Assembly (NCBI RefSeq): GCF_003326755.1
Contig: NZ_JPWH01000002.1
Location: 278,793-342,792 of the forward strand
Direction: 5' to 3'
DNA: 64,000 bases
Source: Thalassospira profundimaris
Lineage (GTDB): Bacteria > Pseudomonadota > Alphaproteobacteria > Rhodospirillales > Thalassospiraceae
The translations under genes were made by a program, and so were the position numbers. How positions within the stretch are numbered: position 1 is the first letter of the stretch; every line of letters starts with the position of its first letter. Below, one piece after another: positions 34,464 to 44,011 of this stretch. Under the pieces are notes generated by a model, which did no database searches, had not been told where the DNA came from, and saw nothing but the letters and a program-made list of their open reading frames with translations.

Positions 34464-34655
34464 GGGCGACTTCCTTTGGAACGCGGTATTTCAAATTTTG
34501 ATCAGGTTAGATGGTTTATCCGTTATTTTGTTTACATTATTGAAAATACAATGCTTCGGGTCATCTTTATCAAGCTGTATCGCTGCATTTGTGTGACCCT
34601 GTGCATTGTCGTCCGGTTCTGGTCACGAGATATTCCCTTTTTCAGGGAACAGTGT

Positions 34656-35696
34656 TCACTTTATTCTTCTAGAGGGTGTTGCGGATGGCGATTTGCGGGC
34701 GCTGTTAAACAGCCATGCCAATGGCCGACCATCAATAATCGCAAGGCCCAGTCCAATGACCATCATGCCGACAATATCCGTCATATGCAGTTGTTCGCCC
34801 AAAAAAGCCACCCCCAGCAGAATGGCACTTACCGGGATCAGGAATGTGACCAGTAAAAGATTGCTGGCACCGGCACGGTTTAGCAGCTTGAAATACAGAA
34901 TATAGGCCAGTGCGGTCGAGATACTGGCAATACCCAGCACCGCCAGCCAAGCCGGCAGTCCCGGCATCGCCAATTGCCAGGGTTTATCAACCAGCAAAGC
35001 GATCGGGGCGAGCACGATGCTGCTGCCTGTGGTTTGCCCGGCAGCGGTGACTATTGGCGGAACGGATTTGAAACGACGGCCAAAAACACCTGCACATCCA
35101 TAGGAAAAGGCGGCACCCAGTACGGCAAGCGGTGCGATGGCAGAAAGGGACAGGCTGGTTGCAGCGGACAGACCCGTGACAATAACAACTCCCATAAAGC
35201 CTGTGATGACACCGGTGATTTTCCGCCAGGTCAGCTTCTCGGTATCGGTGGCGATATGGGCGATGATCAGCGTAAAAAGTGGTGTGGTGGCGTTCAAAAT
35301 GGCGGCAAGGCCACTTGCGATATGGGTCTGGCTCCAGACGATCAGGGAAAAGGGGATGACATTATTTAAAATTCCCATGATCAGAAAACTGGGCCATAGC
35401 ATGGGCGCGCGCGGGATCGAAACACCGCGCAATCCAATTGCCAGCCACAGAATGGCCGTTGCAAGGGCAACCCGCGCAAGCACCAGGGTAAAGGGTGGCA
35501 CCGCGCGCAGGGCAATTTCGGTAAAGAAAAACGACCCGCCCCATAAAATTGAAAGCGTGATCAAAAGAACCCAGCTTAGGCCATCCATGCTTTGCGATGC
35601 GGTGCCGGGTTCTTTTTTCTGCAAATTGGCAGGCGGCGGTGAAATGGCGGGAGGCAGGCGCCGCGATGGGGCGCCCTGGCGGGTTGCGTGCGACAT
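34656..35696 (-). CDS. EamA/DMT-family transporter
   Basis: A 346-residue inner-membrane transporter with ten predicted segments in two EamA repeats (ILWGGSFFFTEIALRAVPPF; second repeat from about 190). A 37-residue Pro/Arg-rich cytoplasmic N terminus precedes the first segment. ATG 35696 has GGAG 5 nt upstream, so the extension is probably real, although Met37 is possible. The DUF1127 gene lies 100 bp upstream on the same strand. Substrate unknown. Confidence 0.9.
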   Translation of the reverse strand: MSHATRQGAPSRRLPPAISPPPANLQKKEPGTASQSMDGLSWVLLITLSILWGGSFFFTEIALRAVPPFTLVLARVALATAILWLAIGLRGVSIPRAPMLWPSFLIMGILNNVIPFSLIVWSQTHIASGLAAILNATTPLFTLIIAHIATDTEKLTWRKITGVITGFMGVVIVTGLSAATSLSLSAIAPLAVLGAAFSYGCAGVFGRRFKSVPPIVTAAGQTTGSSIVLAPIALLVDKPWQLAMPGLPAWLAVLGIASISTALAYILYFKLLNRAGASNLLLVTFLIPVSAILLGVAFLGEQLHMTDIVGMMVIGLGLAIIDGRPLAWLFNSARKSPSATPSRRIK

Positions 35697-35796
35697 GATG
35701 GCTCCGTAGCTGTGAATCTCGGGAAGATCAGGTTAAGGGAGCTTTCTGTTTGTCGCTCGCCATCTTCGGACTCTGTGCTGGCAGTGAAAGGCGGCT

Positions 35797-36090
35797 TTAA
35801 AACCGGACAAGATAGCGATGGTTGCGCAAATCCCGCGTGTCGCGCTCATATTGGCGGGGTGCCAGGCCAATATCGGCCCGCTGGCTGTTTGTCAGGTCGT
35901 CTACCCGCAATTTGTTTTTGCGACGGACGAGGCAGCCTGCCAAATGGTCGATAAAATCGTTCACGCCTTTAAGAAAGCGGTTAAGCCATTTGGGCCAGTC
36001 TGTGCCGGGCTTGGGGACGTGCAATGTGTGTGACGCTAAATCGACAGGCTTGGCGTTGTCGATGGCGGGCTGGCAGGGCATGTCGGACAT
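35797..36090 (-). CDS. DUF1127 protein, longer form
   Basis: A 97-residue protein whose C-terminal half carries the DUF1127 pattern (LRVDDLTNSQRADIGLAPRQY). The N-terminal half contains a Trp-rich segment (DWPKWLNRFLKGVNDFIDHL). The start is well marked by AGGAGGAATAAC before the ATG. It lies upstream of the EamA transporter on the same strand. The second DUF1127 protein in the window; function unknown. Confidence 0.82.
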   Translation of the reverse strand: MSDMPCQPAIDNAKPVDLASHTLHVPKPGTDWPKWLNRFLKGVNDFIDHLAGCLVRRKNKLRVDDLTNSQRADIGLAPRQYERDTRDLRNHRYLVRF

Positions 36091-36198
36091 GTTATTCCTC
36101 CTGGAATTGCAAATCTGAAAAAAGGTTTTGGCTGCAATTCCAGAAGGGTAGAGGCGGTTCTTGTGGCGTGCTCGCCGTTTTCGGAAGTGAACCTTTGT

Positions 36199-36220
36199 GA
36201 TCCTAATGTGCGTTAGGATC
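36199..36220 (-). other. 8-bp hairpin between EamA and DUF1127 genes
   Basis: GATCCTAA (36199-36206) pairs with TTAGGATC (36213-36220). It follows the stop of the EamA gene at 36234 (minus strand) without a T-run, so it may be a weak or factor-assisted terminator. Confidence 0.45.
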
Positions 36221-36233
36221 GTGGTGGCCCGAA

Positions 36234-37157
36234 TTATTGCGCAATTTCCGGTGCCGGTATTTTGCGTTTGCGCATCGGCATCCGGGCAAAAATGGTAATA
36301 TTGCCCAGCAGGATCAGGGCAAGCCCGGCCGCTCCTGTTGGTGTCCAGATATAGCCTTCCAGGAAGGTTGAAACCGTAAGTGCGACCACGGGAAACAGAA
36401 CCGTGACATAGGCCGCCTTGCCCGCACCAACTCGGTTAACCAGTGCCAGATAGGCCAGAAATGCAATGATCGAGCCGGGAATAGCCAGATACAGCAATCC
36501 GGCAATGTAGTACGGGTCTGTTGGTAAAACCGGCACTTCGCCGCGCAGCAAACCAAATACCAGCAATAATGCGGCACCATAGGCCATGCCCCGTACCACG
36601 GCATCGCGGGTGGGAACGCCCATTTTATGCAATTTTACCGATACCATATTGCCAGCGGCAAAAACGGCGGTACCCCCCAGGGCGCAGGCCATGCCGGTAA
36701 TGGCGGCTGCATTGTGCGACAGTGTTGCCAACTGGTTGGCAAACAGGCAAACAATGCCACCCAGACCCAGGATGGCGCCTCCGACAAAGCGCATACCGGG
36801 GCGCTGGCCGTAAAACACCCAGTTCCCCAGGGCATTAAAAATGGTTGATGTGGTAAATAACACGGCGATAATGCCGCTGGCGATGTAGGACGACGCGGTA
36901 TACATCAAAATGAAGTTGATGGCGAAAAGCCCGCAGCCCAATAGAAATATCCAAGGATGGGCGCGCCACGGCACCGGGCGCAGACGACCCGTCAGCCCCA
37001 TAAAGCCCGCGAGGACTATCGCGGCAAGACCAAAGCGGTAGAAGATCGATATTTCAATCGGTATCGGGCCAATTTGCAGTTTGATGGCATACCAGGTAAA
37101 TCCCCAGCACAGGGTGACAATGGCAAACAGGATTGCGGTCATGGGGCGCTCTTGCAT
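36234..37157 (-). CDS. EamA/DMT-family transporter
   Basis: A 307-residue inner-membrane transporter, ten hydrophobic segments, two EamA repeats (LCWGFTWYAIKLQIGPIP; second from about 150), with a basic C-terminal tail. Met6 at 37142 has a slightly better ribosome-binding site than ATG 37157. Divergent from the AraC regulator at 37338, with two direct repeats in the shared region, so an AraC-controlled exporter or importer is likely; substrate unknown. Confidence 0.9.
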   Translation of the reverse strand: MQERPMTAILFAIVTLCWGFTWYAIKLQIGPIPIEISIFYRFGLAAIVLAGFMGLTGRLRPVPWRAHPWIFLLGCGLFAINFILMYTASSYIASGIIAVLFTTSTIFNALGNWVFYGQRPGMRFVGGAILGLGGIVCLFANQLATLSHNAAAITGMACALGGTAVFAAGNMVSVKLHKMGVPTRDAVVRGMAYGAALLLVFGLLRGEVPVLPTDPYYIAGLLYLAIPGSIIAFLAYLALVNRVGAGKAAYVTVLFPVVALTVSTFLEGYIWTPTGAAGLALILLGNITIFARMPMRKRKIPAPEIAQ

Positions 37158-37201
37158 TTGATGTTATTGACCGTGATATAGGCAGGAATTTGCTGCGTGG
37201 C

Positions 37202-37236
37202 TTTCACGATATTGCGGTCTTTTTCACAATCTTGCG
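37202..37236. promoter_or_regulatory. Candidate AraC operator: 15-bp direct repeat with 20-bp period
   Basis: TTTCACGATATTGCG (37202-37216) and TTTCACAATCTTGCG (37222-37236) match at 13 of 15 positions with start-to-start distance of 20 bp, two helical turns. This is the layout expected for an AraC-family site, midway between the divergent EamA and AraC genes. Confidence 0.65.
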
Positions 37237-37337
37237 CAAAAATGTCCGATGATCAGGGCAGGGCTGGTCAAAACCGGTTTGGCGGTTCAGTATAAGGGCA
37301 TGGTTTGTCGCCTCCCGGCTTTGGAACACCTTATCAA

Positions 37338-38279
37338 ATGACACTGCCCCGTTATCAGAATTACACGGTTTTTAACGAACTGAAAAACGATGCCGATATT
37401 GTGTCGGCAGGGGATTTTGGTGACGAAATTTCCGCAGTGCGCTGGCATCGGGATTCTTATGCCCAAAGCCGTTATGACGACCCGGATCATCATACACTCA
37501 GCCTGTATCTTGATGGCGGAACCGGCATTTTGCGCGAACAGGGGTCGGTGCCATTATCGGGTGGTGGTCCTGGCCGTGTGTGCGTCATGCCCGCGCATAT
37601 TTCGTCGGACTGGATGGTGCGGGGGCAGGTGGAACTGTTTCATCTTTATATTCCCGTCGCTGCCTGGGATCGCGCCGTTATTCAAATGCTTGATCGCGAT
37701 CCCGCCCGGATCGAATTGACAGAGAAGGTTTTCTGGATTGATCCGGCGGTTGAAAAAATGGTGCGTCAGGTGATTTTGCCGCTCGACTGGGATGCACCGG
37801 CGGATCGTCTCGTCATGTCGGCAGCGGGTTATGGTCTTTTGGGGCATTTGCTTTCTGAGTATACCGCGCAAAAACCCGGTATGAACGTTATTCGTGGCGG
37901 GTTGAGCATGGCGGTGCGTCGGCGTGTTACCGATTATATCGCCGCGCATCTGGAATGTGCTATTACGCTTGATGATCTTGCTAGTGTGGCCGGGCTTTCG
38001 GTATTTCACTTTTCACGCATGTTTCGTGCCTCGCTGGGCGAGGCCCCGCACCAGTTTGTGTTGCGCAAACGGGTCGAACAGGCGCGCCATATGCTACGTG
38101 ACCGTCAATTGGGCCTGGCGGAAATTGCCGTGAGGTGTGGTTTTTCCAGCCAGGCACATTTTACCACCCGTTTTGGTCACATCGTTGGGGTTTCGCCAGC
38201 CCGCTATCGCCAGATCGTGCAAGATGGCACCCTGCGCGATCAGGAGATGACAACCGCTTTGTGGCGATTTTCACCATAA
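37338..38279 (+). CDS. AraC-family transcriptional regulator
   Basis: A 313-residue regulator with a cupin-like sensor half and a C-terminal AraC/XylS DNA-binding domain: AITLDDLASVAGLSVFHFSR and LGLAEIAVRCGFSSQAHFTT, then FGHIVGVSPARYR. An in-frame TTG 11 codons upstream is possible, but ATG 37338 is simpler. Divergent from the EamA gene at 36234-37157, which it probably controls through the direct repeat upstream. Convergent with the cyclase gene after only 19 bp. Confidence 0.9.
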   Translation: MTLPRYQNYTVFNELKNDADIVSAGDFGDEISAVRWHRDSYAQSRYDDPDHHTLSLYLDGGTGILREQGSVPLSGGGPGRVCVMPAHISSDWMVRGQVELFHLYIPVAAWDRAVIQMLDRDPARIELTEKVFWIDPAVEKMVRQVILPLDWDAPADRLVMSAAGYGLLGHLLSEYTAQKPGMNVIRGGLSMAVRRRVTDYIAAHLECAITLDDLASVAGLSVFHFSRMFRASLGEAPHQFVLRKRVEQARHMLRDRQLGLAEIAVRCGFSSQAHFTTRFGHIVGVSPARYRQIVQDGTLRDQEMTTALWRFSP

Positions 38280-38298
38280 GATCAAGGGAAACAGGCGG

Positions 38299-39885
38299 TT
38301 ACCTATCGTTGGTTTCGGGCGGGTTTGGCGACGTGTGGGTGTCTGCCACAGTGAATAGTCCGACAGGTGACTGGCGTCCGCGTATGGCATGCTCGCCCAA
38401 ATCAATAAAGCTGACATCGCGCTGTAGATCACGATGAGCCATAATCAGATCGCGGGTTGTTTTGCTGATCAGGATTTCCGTCCCCGTTTCCTTGTTATAG
38501 TTTTCCAGCCGGGATGCCAGATTAGCCGTATCGCCCTGAATGGTAAAATCGATGCGGTCACTGGAACCGACCGGCCCTGCCACAACCGGCCCGGAATGAA
38601 TGCCAATTCTGGTTTTCATCATCAGGTTGTCGTCCCCGAAACGGGAATTGCGGGTAATGTTGCGAATACCCAGGGCGGCGTCTAAGGCATGTATCGCATG
38701 ATAAGGGTCATCGTGCAGAACATTGAAGGCGGCATGAAGGGCATCGCCGACATAATTCATGACAACGCCGCCATGATGGCGGATGGGCGCATTAACCTGG
38801 TCAAAATAGTCGTTCAGCAGGCTGATAACCTGTTGCGGTGCCAAGTTTTCCGACATGGCGGTAAAATCGCTGATGTCGCAAAACATGACGGTAGCAAATC
38901 TGAGTTCGCCTGCCGCACGCGGGTCACCGCTTTGTTCGCGCTGCAGGGCCAGTTCCACAACATCGCGGCTGACATAACGTTCAAAGGCGCGACGCATGTT
39001 TTCGCGTTCGGCAAGGCCGGCGGCCATATGGTTAAAGTCGGCGGCAAGCTGGCCGATTTCGTCGTCACTGGCAATCGGACTGCGTGCCGTGAAATCGGCC
39101 CGGGCGATTTTTTGCATCACATCACGCAGATAGCGGATGGGGCGGGTCAGGGTGCGGTTAATAAAAAACAGGCACAGGATGGCCGCCGTTTCGGTTGCAA
39201 TCACATCAAGAATGACAGCCTGCTGCGTCGAAAGGCCTTGCAATGCCCTGATTTCGGGAAACAGGGTAAGGTCAAGCAAAATGGCGAGCGATGAAATCAG
39301 AGTTAACAGCAAAAAGACAATGGCCAGACGTGGCCCGATGCGGGCCTGACCGGGGGCAAAGGCAACTTGCCAGTTCTCGAACATGTTGCGTCGCACGGTT
39401 TCCGCCCGGTCAAGGGCAGCAAAATAGGCATAAATGGCAAAATGCGCGGCATAGGCAAAGCTGAACCACAAACCCGCTGTTATGCGTGTTGCCAGCGGCA
39501 CGGTGCTGGCAAGTGCGGGATCATGAACCAGAAAAACGCCGCTGCCAAAGGCGGCGGTACAGTAAATCAGCCCAACACAGAAGGCCCATAAGGTGGAATG
39601 GATATGCAGGCTGTTAAGCCGTCTTTTTGCGTGTGCAAGTTGGGTCCTGTCGCCAGATTGCAGGCTTTTGATCGCCCGGTTGATAGGGCGGAACAACAGG
39701 GCCGCACCAACGGCATTTACCCCGATCAAAACGACAATATTTAACATCAGTGCGCGCGCCAGCACACTGCTGTGCCCGGAAATCAGGACATAGGCCCCGG
39801 TAAAACAGAAATCGATGGTTGCCATGCCCGCCATTGCGATGACATAGCGGCGCAGTTTGCTGGGGTGCTCGTGCTTTGCCTGCAT
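38299..39885 (-). CDS. Membrane class III nucleotide cyclase with HAMP domain
   Basis: A 528-residue protein: about six membrane segments (residues 15-260), a HAMP linker (RTLTRPIRYLRDVMQKIARA), then a class III cyclase catalytic domain (about 325-515). Both metal-binding Asp residues are present, in MFCDISDFT and YVGDALHAAF. The transition-state Asn and Arg are in GDTANLASRLE, preceded by Thr where class IIIa enzymes have Asp, pointing to class IIIb. The adenine-recognising Lys normally three residues before the GD is Asn (MNYVGD). Activity or base choice is therefore uncertain. Divergent from an AraC regulator. Confidence 0.88.
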   Translation of the reverse strand: MQAKHEHPSKLRRYVIAMAGMATIDFCFTGAYVLISGHSSVLARALMLNIVVLIGVNAVGAALLFRPINRAIKSLQSGDRTQLAHAKRRLNSLHIHSTLWAFCVGLIYCTAAFGSGVFLVHDPALASTVPLATRITAGLWFSFAYAAHFAIYAYFAALDRAETVRRNMFENWQVAFAPGQARIGPRLAIVFLLLTLISSLAILLDLTLFPEIRALQGLSTQQAVILDVIATETAAILCLFFINRTLTRPIRYLRDVMQKIARADFTARSPIASDDEIGQLAADFNHMAAGLAERENMRRAFERYVSRDVVELALQREQSGDPRAAGELRFATVMFCDISDFTAMSENLAPQQVISLLNDYFDQVNAPIRHHGGVVMNYVGDALHAAFNVLHDDPYHAIHALDAALGIRNITRNSRFGDDNLMMKTRIGIHSGPVVAGPVGSSDRIDFTIQGDTANLASRLENYNKETGTEILISKTTRDLIMAHRDLQRDVSFIDLGEHAIRGRQSPVGLFTVADTHTSPNPPETNDR

Positions 39886-40004
39886 AATATTTTCTTGTTT
39901 GGGGCGACAGGGGGATTGAAAGTGATGATGGTGTTCGCCCGTTTCGTCAAAATTGAAGCTGGAACTTTATACGTGGCGATTTGTCAGCTTGATTAATCAC
40001 GATA

Positions 40005-40979
40005 ATGTGTCGCAAAATCCGTCTGGTGATCCCGGTGTTTTATGAAAACCTTCAGGGATACGTAAACAGGAAGGAAATCGTGCTTAGTTTTCGCCATTAT
40101 CGGTCTGAAACCCTGACACACAGCCATGATGATTTTCACCAGATCATCATTTCGCATCATGGTGTTTTGGATTTGGATGTTGACGGGAAAGGGGGCGAGG
40201 TCCGGGGGCGGCAAATTGCCTTTGTTCCGGCCGGGGCCAAACATGCCTATCGTGCCCAGGGCATGAACCGGTTTCTTGTCATCGATCTGGATGCCCGACT
40301 GGCGGCAAATGCGGGAATAGAACAGCTTTGGCATCAGGCAGGTGGCGGGGCCTATCTTTCGGTGGCGCGCGATATCCGTTTTGGCGACCTTGAAAATCTG
40401 CTGGCGGTAAAACCGGCTTTTAGTCAGGCCGGGTCTGACCTTTCGTACCCCGGGGCAAGGGACTTTCCCCTGATGACAGGGGTAAATGCGAATGCTGCTG
40501 TTGCCAGTTGGGAACATGCACGGGATTTGTCCGGTCAGTATCATATGTTACCGTTCCTCAATGACCTGCTGCGGGCAGCCCACACGGGCACAAAGGCCGG
40601 AAATGTCAGATATGATCCCTTGCAAGAGCAAGCAGGCGGTATCCCCCTGCGTTTGACACGGGCAATGGAATGGGCTGCCGCGCGTTTGAACGAAACTGTC
40701 AGCATTGCCGGAATGGCCCGGATTGCCGCCCTGTCTGAAAGTGCGCTTTTTGCCGCGTTCGAGCGATATGTCGGCTGTTCCCCCATGCGCTGGCTGGCGG
40801 CAGTGCGGCTTGATTTCGGGCGTGATTTGCTGGCGGACAGTAAAAATACCGAAACGATCGGCGAGATCGCAAGGCAGGTAGGGTTTCAGGATCAGGCGGC
40901 CTTTTCGCGGGCTTTTTCACGCCGTTTCGGGCGATCACCCGCGCAATATCGTAAACAGTGCCAATTAGGCGACAAGTGA
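40005..40979 (+). CDS. AraC-family transcriptional regulator
   Basis: A 324-residue regulator with an N-terminal cupin (HSHDDFHQIIISHHG, IAFVPAGAKHAY) and a C-terminal AraC DNA-binding domain (VSIAGMARIAALSESALFAAF; ETIGEIARQVGFQDQAAFSRAF; FGRSPAQYRK). This type is often found next to EamA exporters and is sometimes annotated as a cupin-domain AraC regulator. The EamA gene at 41072 follows after 92 bp on the same strand and is the likely target. Divergent from the cyclase. Confidence 0.9.
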   Translation: MCRKIRLVIPVFYENLQGYVNRKEIVLSFRHYRSETLTHSHDDFHQIIISHHGVLDLDVDGKGGEVRGRQIAFVPAGAKHAYRAQGMNRFLVIDLDARLAANAGIEQLWHQAGGGAYLSVARDIRFGDLENLLAVKPAFSQAGSDLSYPGARDFPLMTGVNANAAVASWEHARDLSGQYHMLPFLNDLLRAAHTGTKAGNVRYDPLQEQAGGIPLRLTRAMEWAAARLNETVSIAGMARIAALSESALFAAFERYVGCSPMRWLAAVRLDFGRDLLADSKNTETIGEIARQVGFQDQAAFSRAFSRRFGRSPAQYRKQCQLGDK

Positions 40980-41071
40980 CGCCCCTGGAAAACAGGAGTT
41001 TGAGCAAAGACACATCCGGGATCCGCTTTTAGGATCCAAAGCCATCGATGTGACACATGTAATGGAAAACG

Positions 41072-41971
41072 ATGATGTCTTTGCTCGCGCCGAGAACCAG
41101 GGCAACCTTGATTGGGACGATTGCCGTTTTGCTGTGGGCCTTGCTGGCTCTGTTTACCACCCAGGTTAAATCCATTCCGCCGTTTCAACTGGTCAGCCTG
41201 TGTTTTGCCATTGCCGCCATCTTTAGTGGCCTTTGGATTTCCCGCAGGGGTTTGTCATCCTTTCGTGCCTTGCGTCAACCGGTTGGGGCGTGGGTTTTGT
41301 CGGTGGGCGGCTTGTTTGGCTATCATTTTTTCTACTTTGTCGCTCTTGCCAATGCCCCTGCCGTTGATGCCAGTTTGATCGCCTATTTATGGCCTTTGTT
41401 TATCGTGCTGCTATCAGCCCTGCTGCCAGGAGAACGACTGCGCTGGTTTCATATTGCCGGGGCCATATGCGGGCTGGGCGGGGCGGCGGTACTTGTGACC
41501 AAGGGGCAGGGGGTTCATTTTGACCCCGCATTTGCTGTTGGTTATGGCGCGGCACTGGTTTGTTCCGTTTTATGGTCCGGTTATTCGGTTTTGAACCGTC
41601 GTTATCGTGCTGTTCCGGTGGAGGCCGTGTGCGGGTTTTGTGCCGGGGCGGCGATATTGGGTTTTATCACGCATGGTTTGCTTGAAACCTGGGTAACACC
41701 CGATGCCATGCAGTGGCTTGCCATCGCGGGATTGGGGCTTGGCCCGGTCGGCGTTGCCTTTTTTGTCTGGGATTACGGCACCAAACATGGCGATATTCAG
41801 GTGCTTGGTGTCTCGGCCTATGCCGCCCCGCTGTTATCGACCCTGATTTTGATCGCCGTTGGCCGTGCGCCAGCAAGCCCGGCGGTTATCTGGGGATGTT
41901 TGCTGATTGTTGGCGGCGCACTGTTGGCGTCCAAAAACATGATACGGCGACGCCCTCAAAAAGTAGTTTGA
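41072..41971 (+). CDS. EamA transporter of the YddG type
   Basis: A 299-residue inner-membrane DMT transporter resembling the aromatic amino-acid exporter YddG: RATLIGTIAVLLWALLALF at the start, AYLWPLFIVLLSALL in the third to fourth segments and AYAAPLLSTLILIA near the end. Export of aromatic or other amino acids is possible but unproven. It follows the AraC regulator at 40005. A short GGATCC-N7-GGATCC repeat (about 41017-41036) lies between them. Confidence 0.88.
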   Translation: MMSLLAPRTRATLIGTIAVLLWALLALFTTQVKSIPPFQLVSLCFAIAAIFSGLWISRRGLSSFRALRQPVGAWVLSVGGLFGYHFFYFVALANAPAVDASLIAYLWPLFIVLLSALLPGERLRWFHIAGAICGLGGAAVLVTKGQGVHFDPAFAVGYGAALVCSVLWSGYSVLNRRYRAVPVEAVCGFCAGAAILGFITHGLLETWVTPDAMQWLAIAGLGLGPVGVAFFVWDYGTKHGDIQVLGVSAYAAPLLSTLILIAVGRAPASPAVIWGCLLIVGGALLASKNMIRRRPQKVV

Positions 41972-42141
41972 AGGTTGTTTTTTATTTCCCATTGATAAAC
42001 CTGGCATTTAACTGCCGGGTTTATTTTTTGGTGGATTATTTGTGACGGTGAAACATTTTTAGATTGTGCGTCGCGATATAAATGACTTAAAGTCATAGAT
42101 GCGCCGGGGAATTTCGGGGGAAATGACACCACGGTTTTAAA

Positions 42142-43941
42142 ATGCTTCGGGACACAATTATGAAGCAAACGCATAATAAAGAATCGCTATCCTCGATGAA
42201 GGAAGCGATGGCGGGACGAGAGTTTGACAGGGCGGCGGCTATTGGCGCTAAACTGCTTAAAACCCACCCAAAAGGGGTGGAATTGCTGTTGATGACGAGC
42301 GTTGCCGAACTTCAGGGTTCGCAGCCGCGCCGTGCTTTCCCCTATTTGTCCAGATTATTGCCCATTGTGCCGGTGACGGGGCGTCATATCGGTATGGTAT
42401 TGCAAAACCTGCTGGTTTTTGCGCGCGCAACAGGTGACTATCATTCAGTAATTGCGCTGGCGGAAAAACAGTATCGCCAAAACCGGCACGAACCGCTTTT
42501 TGCTGAATATCTGGCAAATGTCATTATTGAACATGACAAGTATATTTCGGCAGCGCCCACCTATTCGCCCGATATCATGCGGGCGATGACATTACTGGAA
42601 AACATTCCGCCGACATTTTCGCGTTATTATGAAAGCCAAAAGGCACTTGCCCAGCTTTATATTCGGGTTGAAATGGCCGACAAAGGCCTGGCTTTATATG
42701 ATAAACTGGTGGCTGACAGACCGGATGACAGACATTTGCGTCTTTTGCAGGTTTCCGCCCAGGCCCTGAGCGGTCAGGTGGATCCGGCTGTATGCAACAG
42801 CCTTGACCTGATTGAAAATCAAGGGGAAACCAACACCCAGCCTTATCTGGTTGTGTCGTTTTTGCGCCCGCATGTTATGCCAGATCGGGCAATACCGTTT
42901 CTGGAAGGGGTGTTTGCCGATACAAAGCAACATTCGCAGCATCGTTTTAATGCGGCCTTTGCCCTTGCCCGGACTGCGGAAGTGCGCCAGCAGTTTGAAA
43001 CGGCCTTTGAATGGTATCAAAAGGGGCATACCGCGCATCGCGCCGCTGTCGCCTATGATGGCCAGAAGGAACTGGCCGAGATTGACCGCATCATCGCGTT
43101 GACCAGGCAGGATGCCGCCCGCATGGCCGGGCATGATGCCATTGTGGCGAAACTTGCTGCCGATGATGACAAGGCCGCGCCCCGGCCGGTTTTTATTGTG
43201 GGAATGCCACGATCGGGCACAACCCTGACAGAACGCATTATCGGGGCACATCGTGATGTTTATGCGGCGGGTGAGGCAGGCGATTTTGCCCGTGCCGTGG
43301 CGGAAGTTGTGGGGCCGGGCGCCATTTCGACACAAATGGAGCGCATTGACGACAGGGCGGCCCGGGCCATCCGAAAAAAATACCTCGCCGCCATGAAGGG
43401 CTATGCCCCTGATGCCAAAATGGTTGCCAACAAAACACCGGCAAACTTTTTACGACTGGGGCAGATCCGCCGTGTTTTCCCTGATGCGCCGGTCATTCAT
43501 TGTCAGCGGCATCCTTTGGCGACCACGCTTTCGATCTATACAACGCCATTTGCGACCCCCATGCGCTTTGCCGATAGCCTCCAGGACCTTGCGGATTATT
43601 ACCGCGGCTATGAAAAGATCATGGCAGCGTTTTCATCCGTGGATGAAAACGGGCAGATTTTTGATTTGTCCTACGAGGAACTGGTGGGGGACCCGGAAAC
43701 GGTTGCGCCAAATGTGCTGGCCCATTGCGGGCTGGAATGGCAGGCTGAATGTCTGGAATTTTATCGCAGCCGCCAGGCCGCCCGGACCGCCAGCCTGATG
43801 CAGGTCCGCCGACCGATCAACGCTGAATCGGTTGACAAGTGGCAGCGTTTCAAGCCCTACATCGGCCCGCTTGCCGAACTGGCCGGGACCGAAGAAAAGG
43901 TTGGCAAACCCGAAAGCGATAAACAGACCGAAGCCGCCTGA
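42142..43941 (+). CDS. TPR-containing sulfotransferase
   Basis: A 599-residue protein: an N-terminal helical-repeat (TPR-like) half, residues about 10-320, and a C-terminal sulfotransferase domain. The 5'-phosphosulfate loop of PAPS-dependent enzymes is VFIVGMPRSGTTLTERII (about 352), with HCQRHPLATTLS as the likely 3'-phosphate region. Such TPR-sulfotransferases are widespread in marine alphaproteobacteria; acceptor unknown. Met7 (42160) is an alternative start; neither has a clear ribosome-binding site. It stands alone, ending at a terminator. Confidence 0.88.
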   Translation: MLRDTIMKQTHNKESLSSMKEAMAGREFDRAAAIGAKLLKTHPKGVELLLMTSVAELQGSQPRRAFPYLSRLLPIVPVTGRHIGMVLQNLLVFARATGDYHSVIALAEKQYRQNRHEPLFAEYLANVIIEHDKYISAAPTYSPDIMRAMTLLENIPPTFSRYYESQKALAQLYIRVEMADKGLALYDKLVADRPDDRHLRLLQVSAQALSGQVDPAVCNSLDLIENQGETNTQPYLVVSFLRPHVMPDRAIPFLEGVFADTKQHSQHRFNAAFALARTAEVRQQFETAFEWYQKGHTAHRAAVAYDGQKELAEIDRIIALTRQDAARMAGHDAIVAKLAADDDKAAPRPVFIVGMPRSGTTLTERIIGAHRDVYAAGEAGDFARAVAEVVGPGAISTQMERIDDRAARAIRKKYLAAMKGYAPDAKMVANKTPANFLRLGQIRRVFPDAPVIHCQRHPLATTLSIYTTPFATPMRFADSLQDLADYYRGYEKIMAAFSSVDENGQIFDLSYEELVGDPETVAPNVLAHCGLEWQAECLEFYRSRQAARTASLMQVRRPINAESVDKWQRFKPYIGPLAELAGTEEKVGKPESDKQTEAA

Positions 43942-43981
43942 CGGTTCTTTGACAGTGTTTCCCAATTGCTTATCGTTTATG

Positions 43982-44011
43982 CAGCCGTTCCGTTATCGGG
44001 ACGGCTGTTTT
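43982..44011 (+). terminator. Terminator after sulfotransferase gene
   Basis: A 10-bp stem with one G-T pair (43982-43991 with 43998-44007), then TTTT. Confidence 0.78.
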
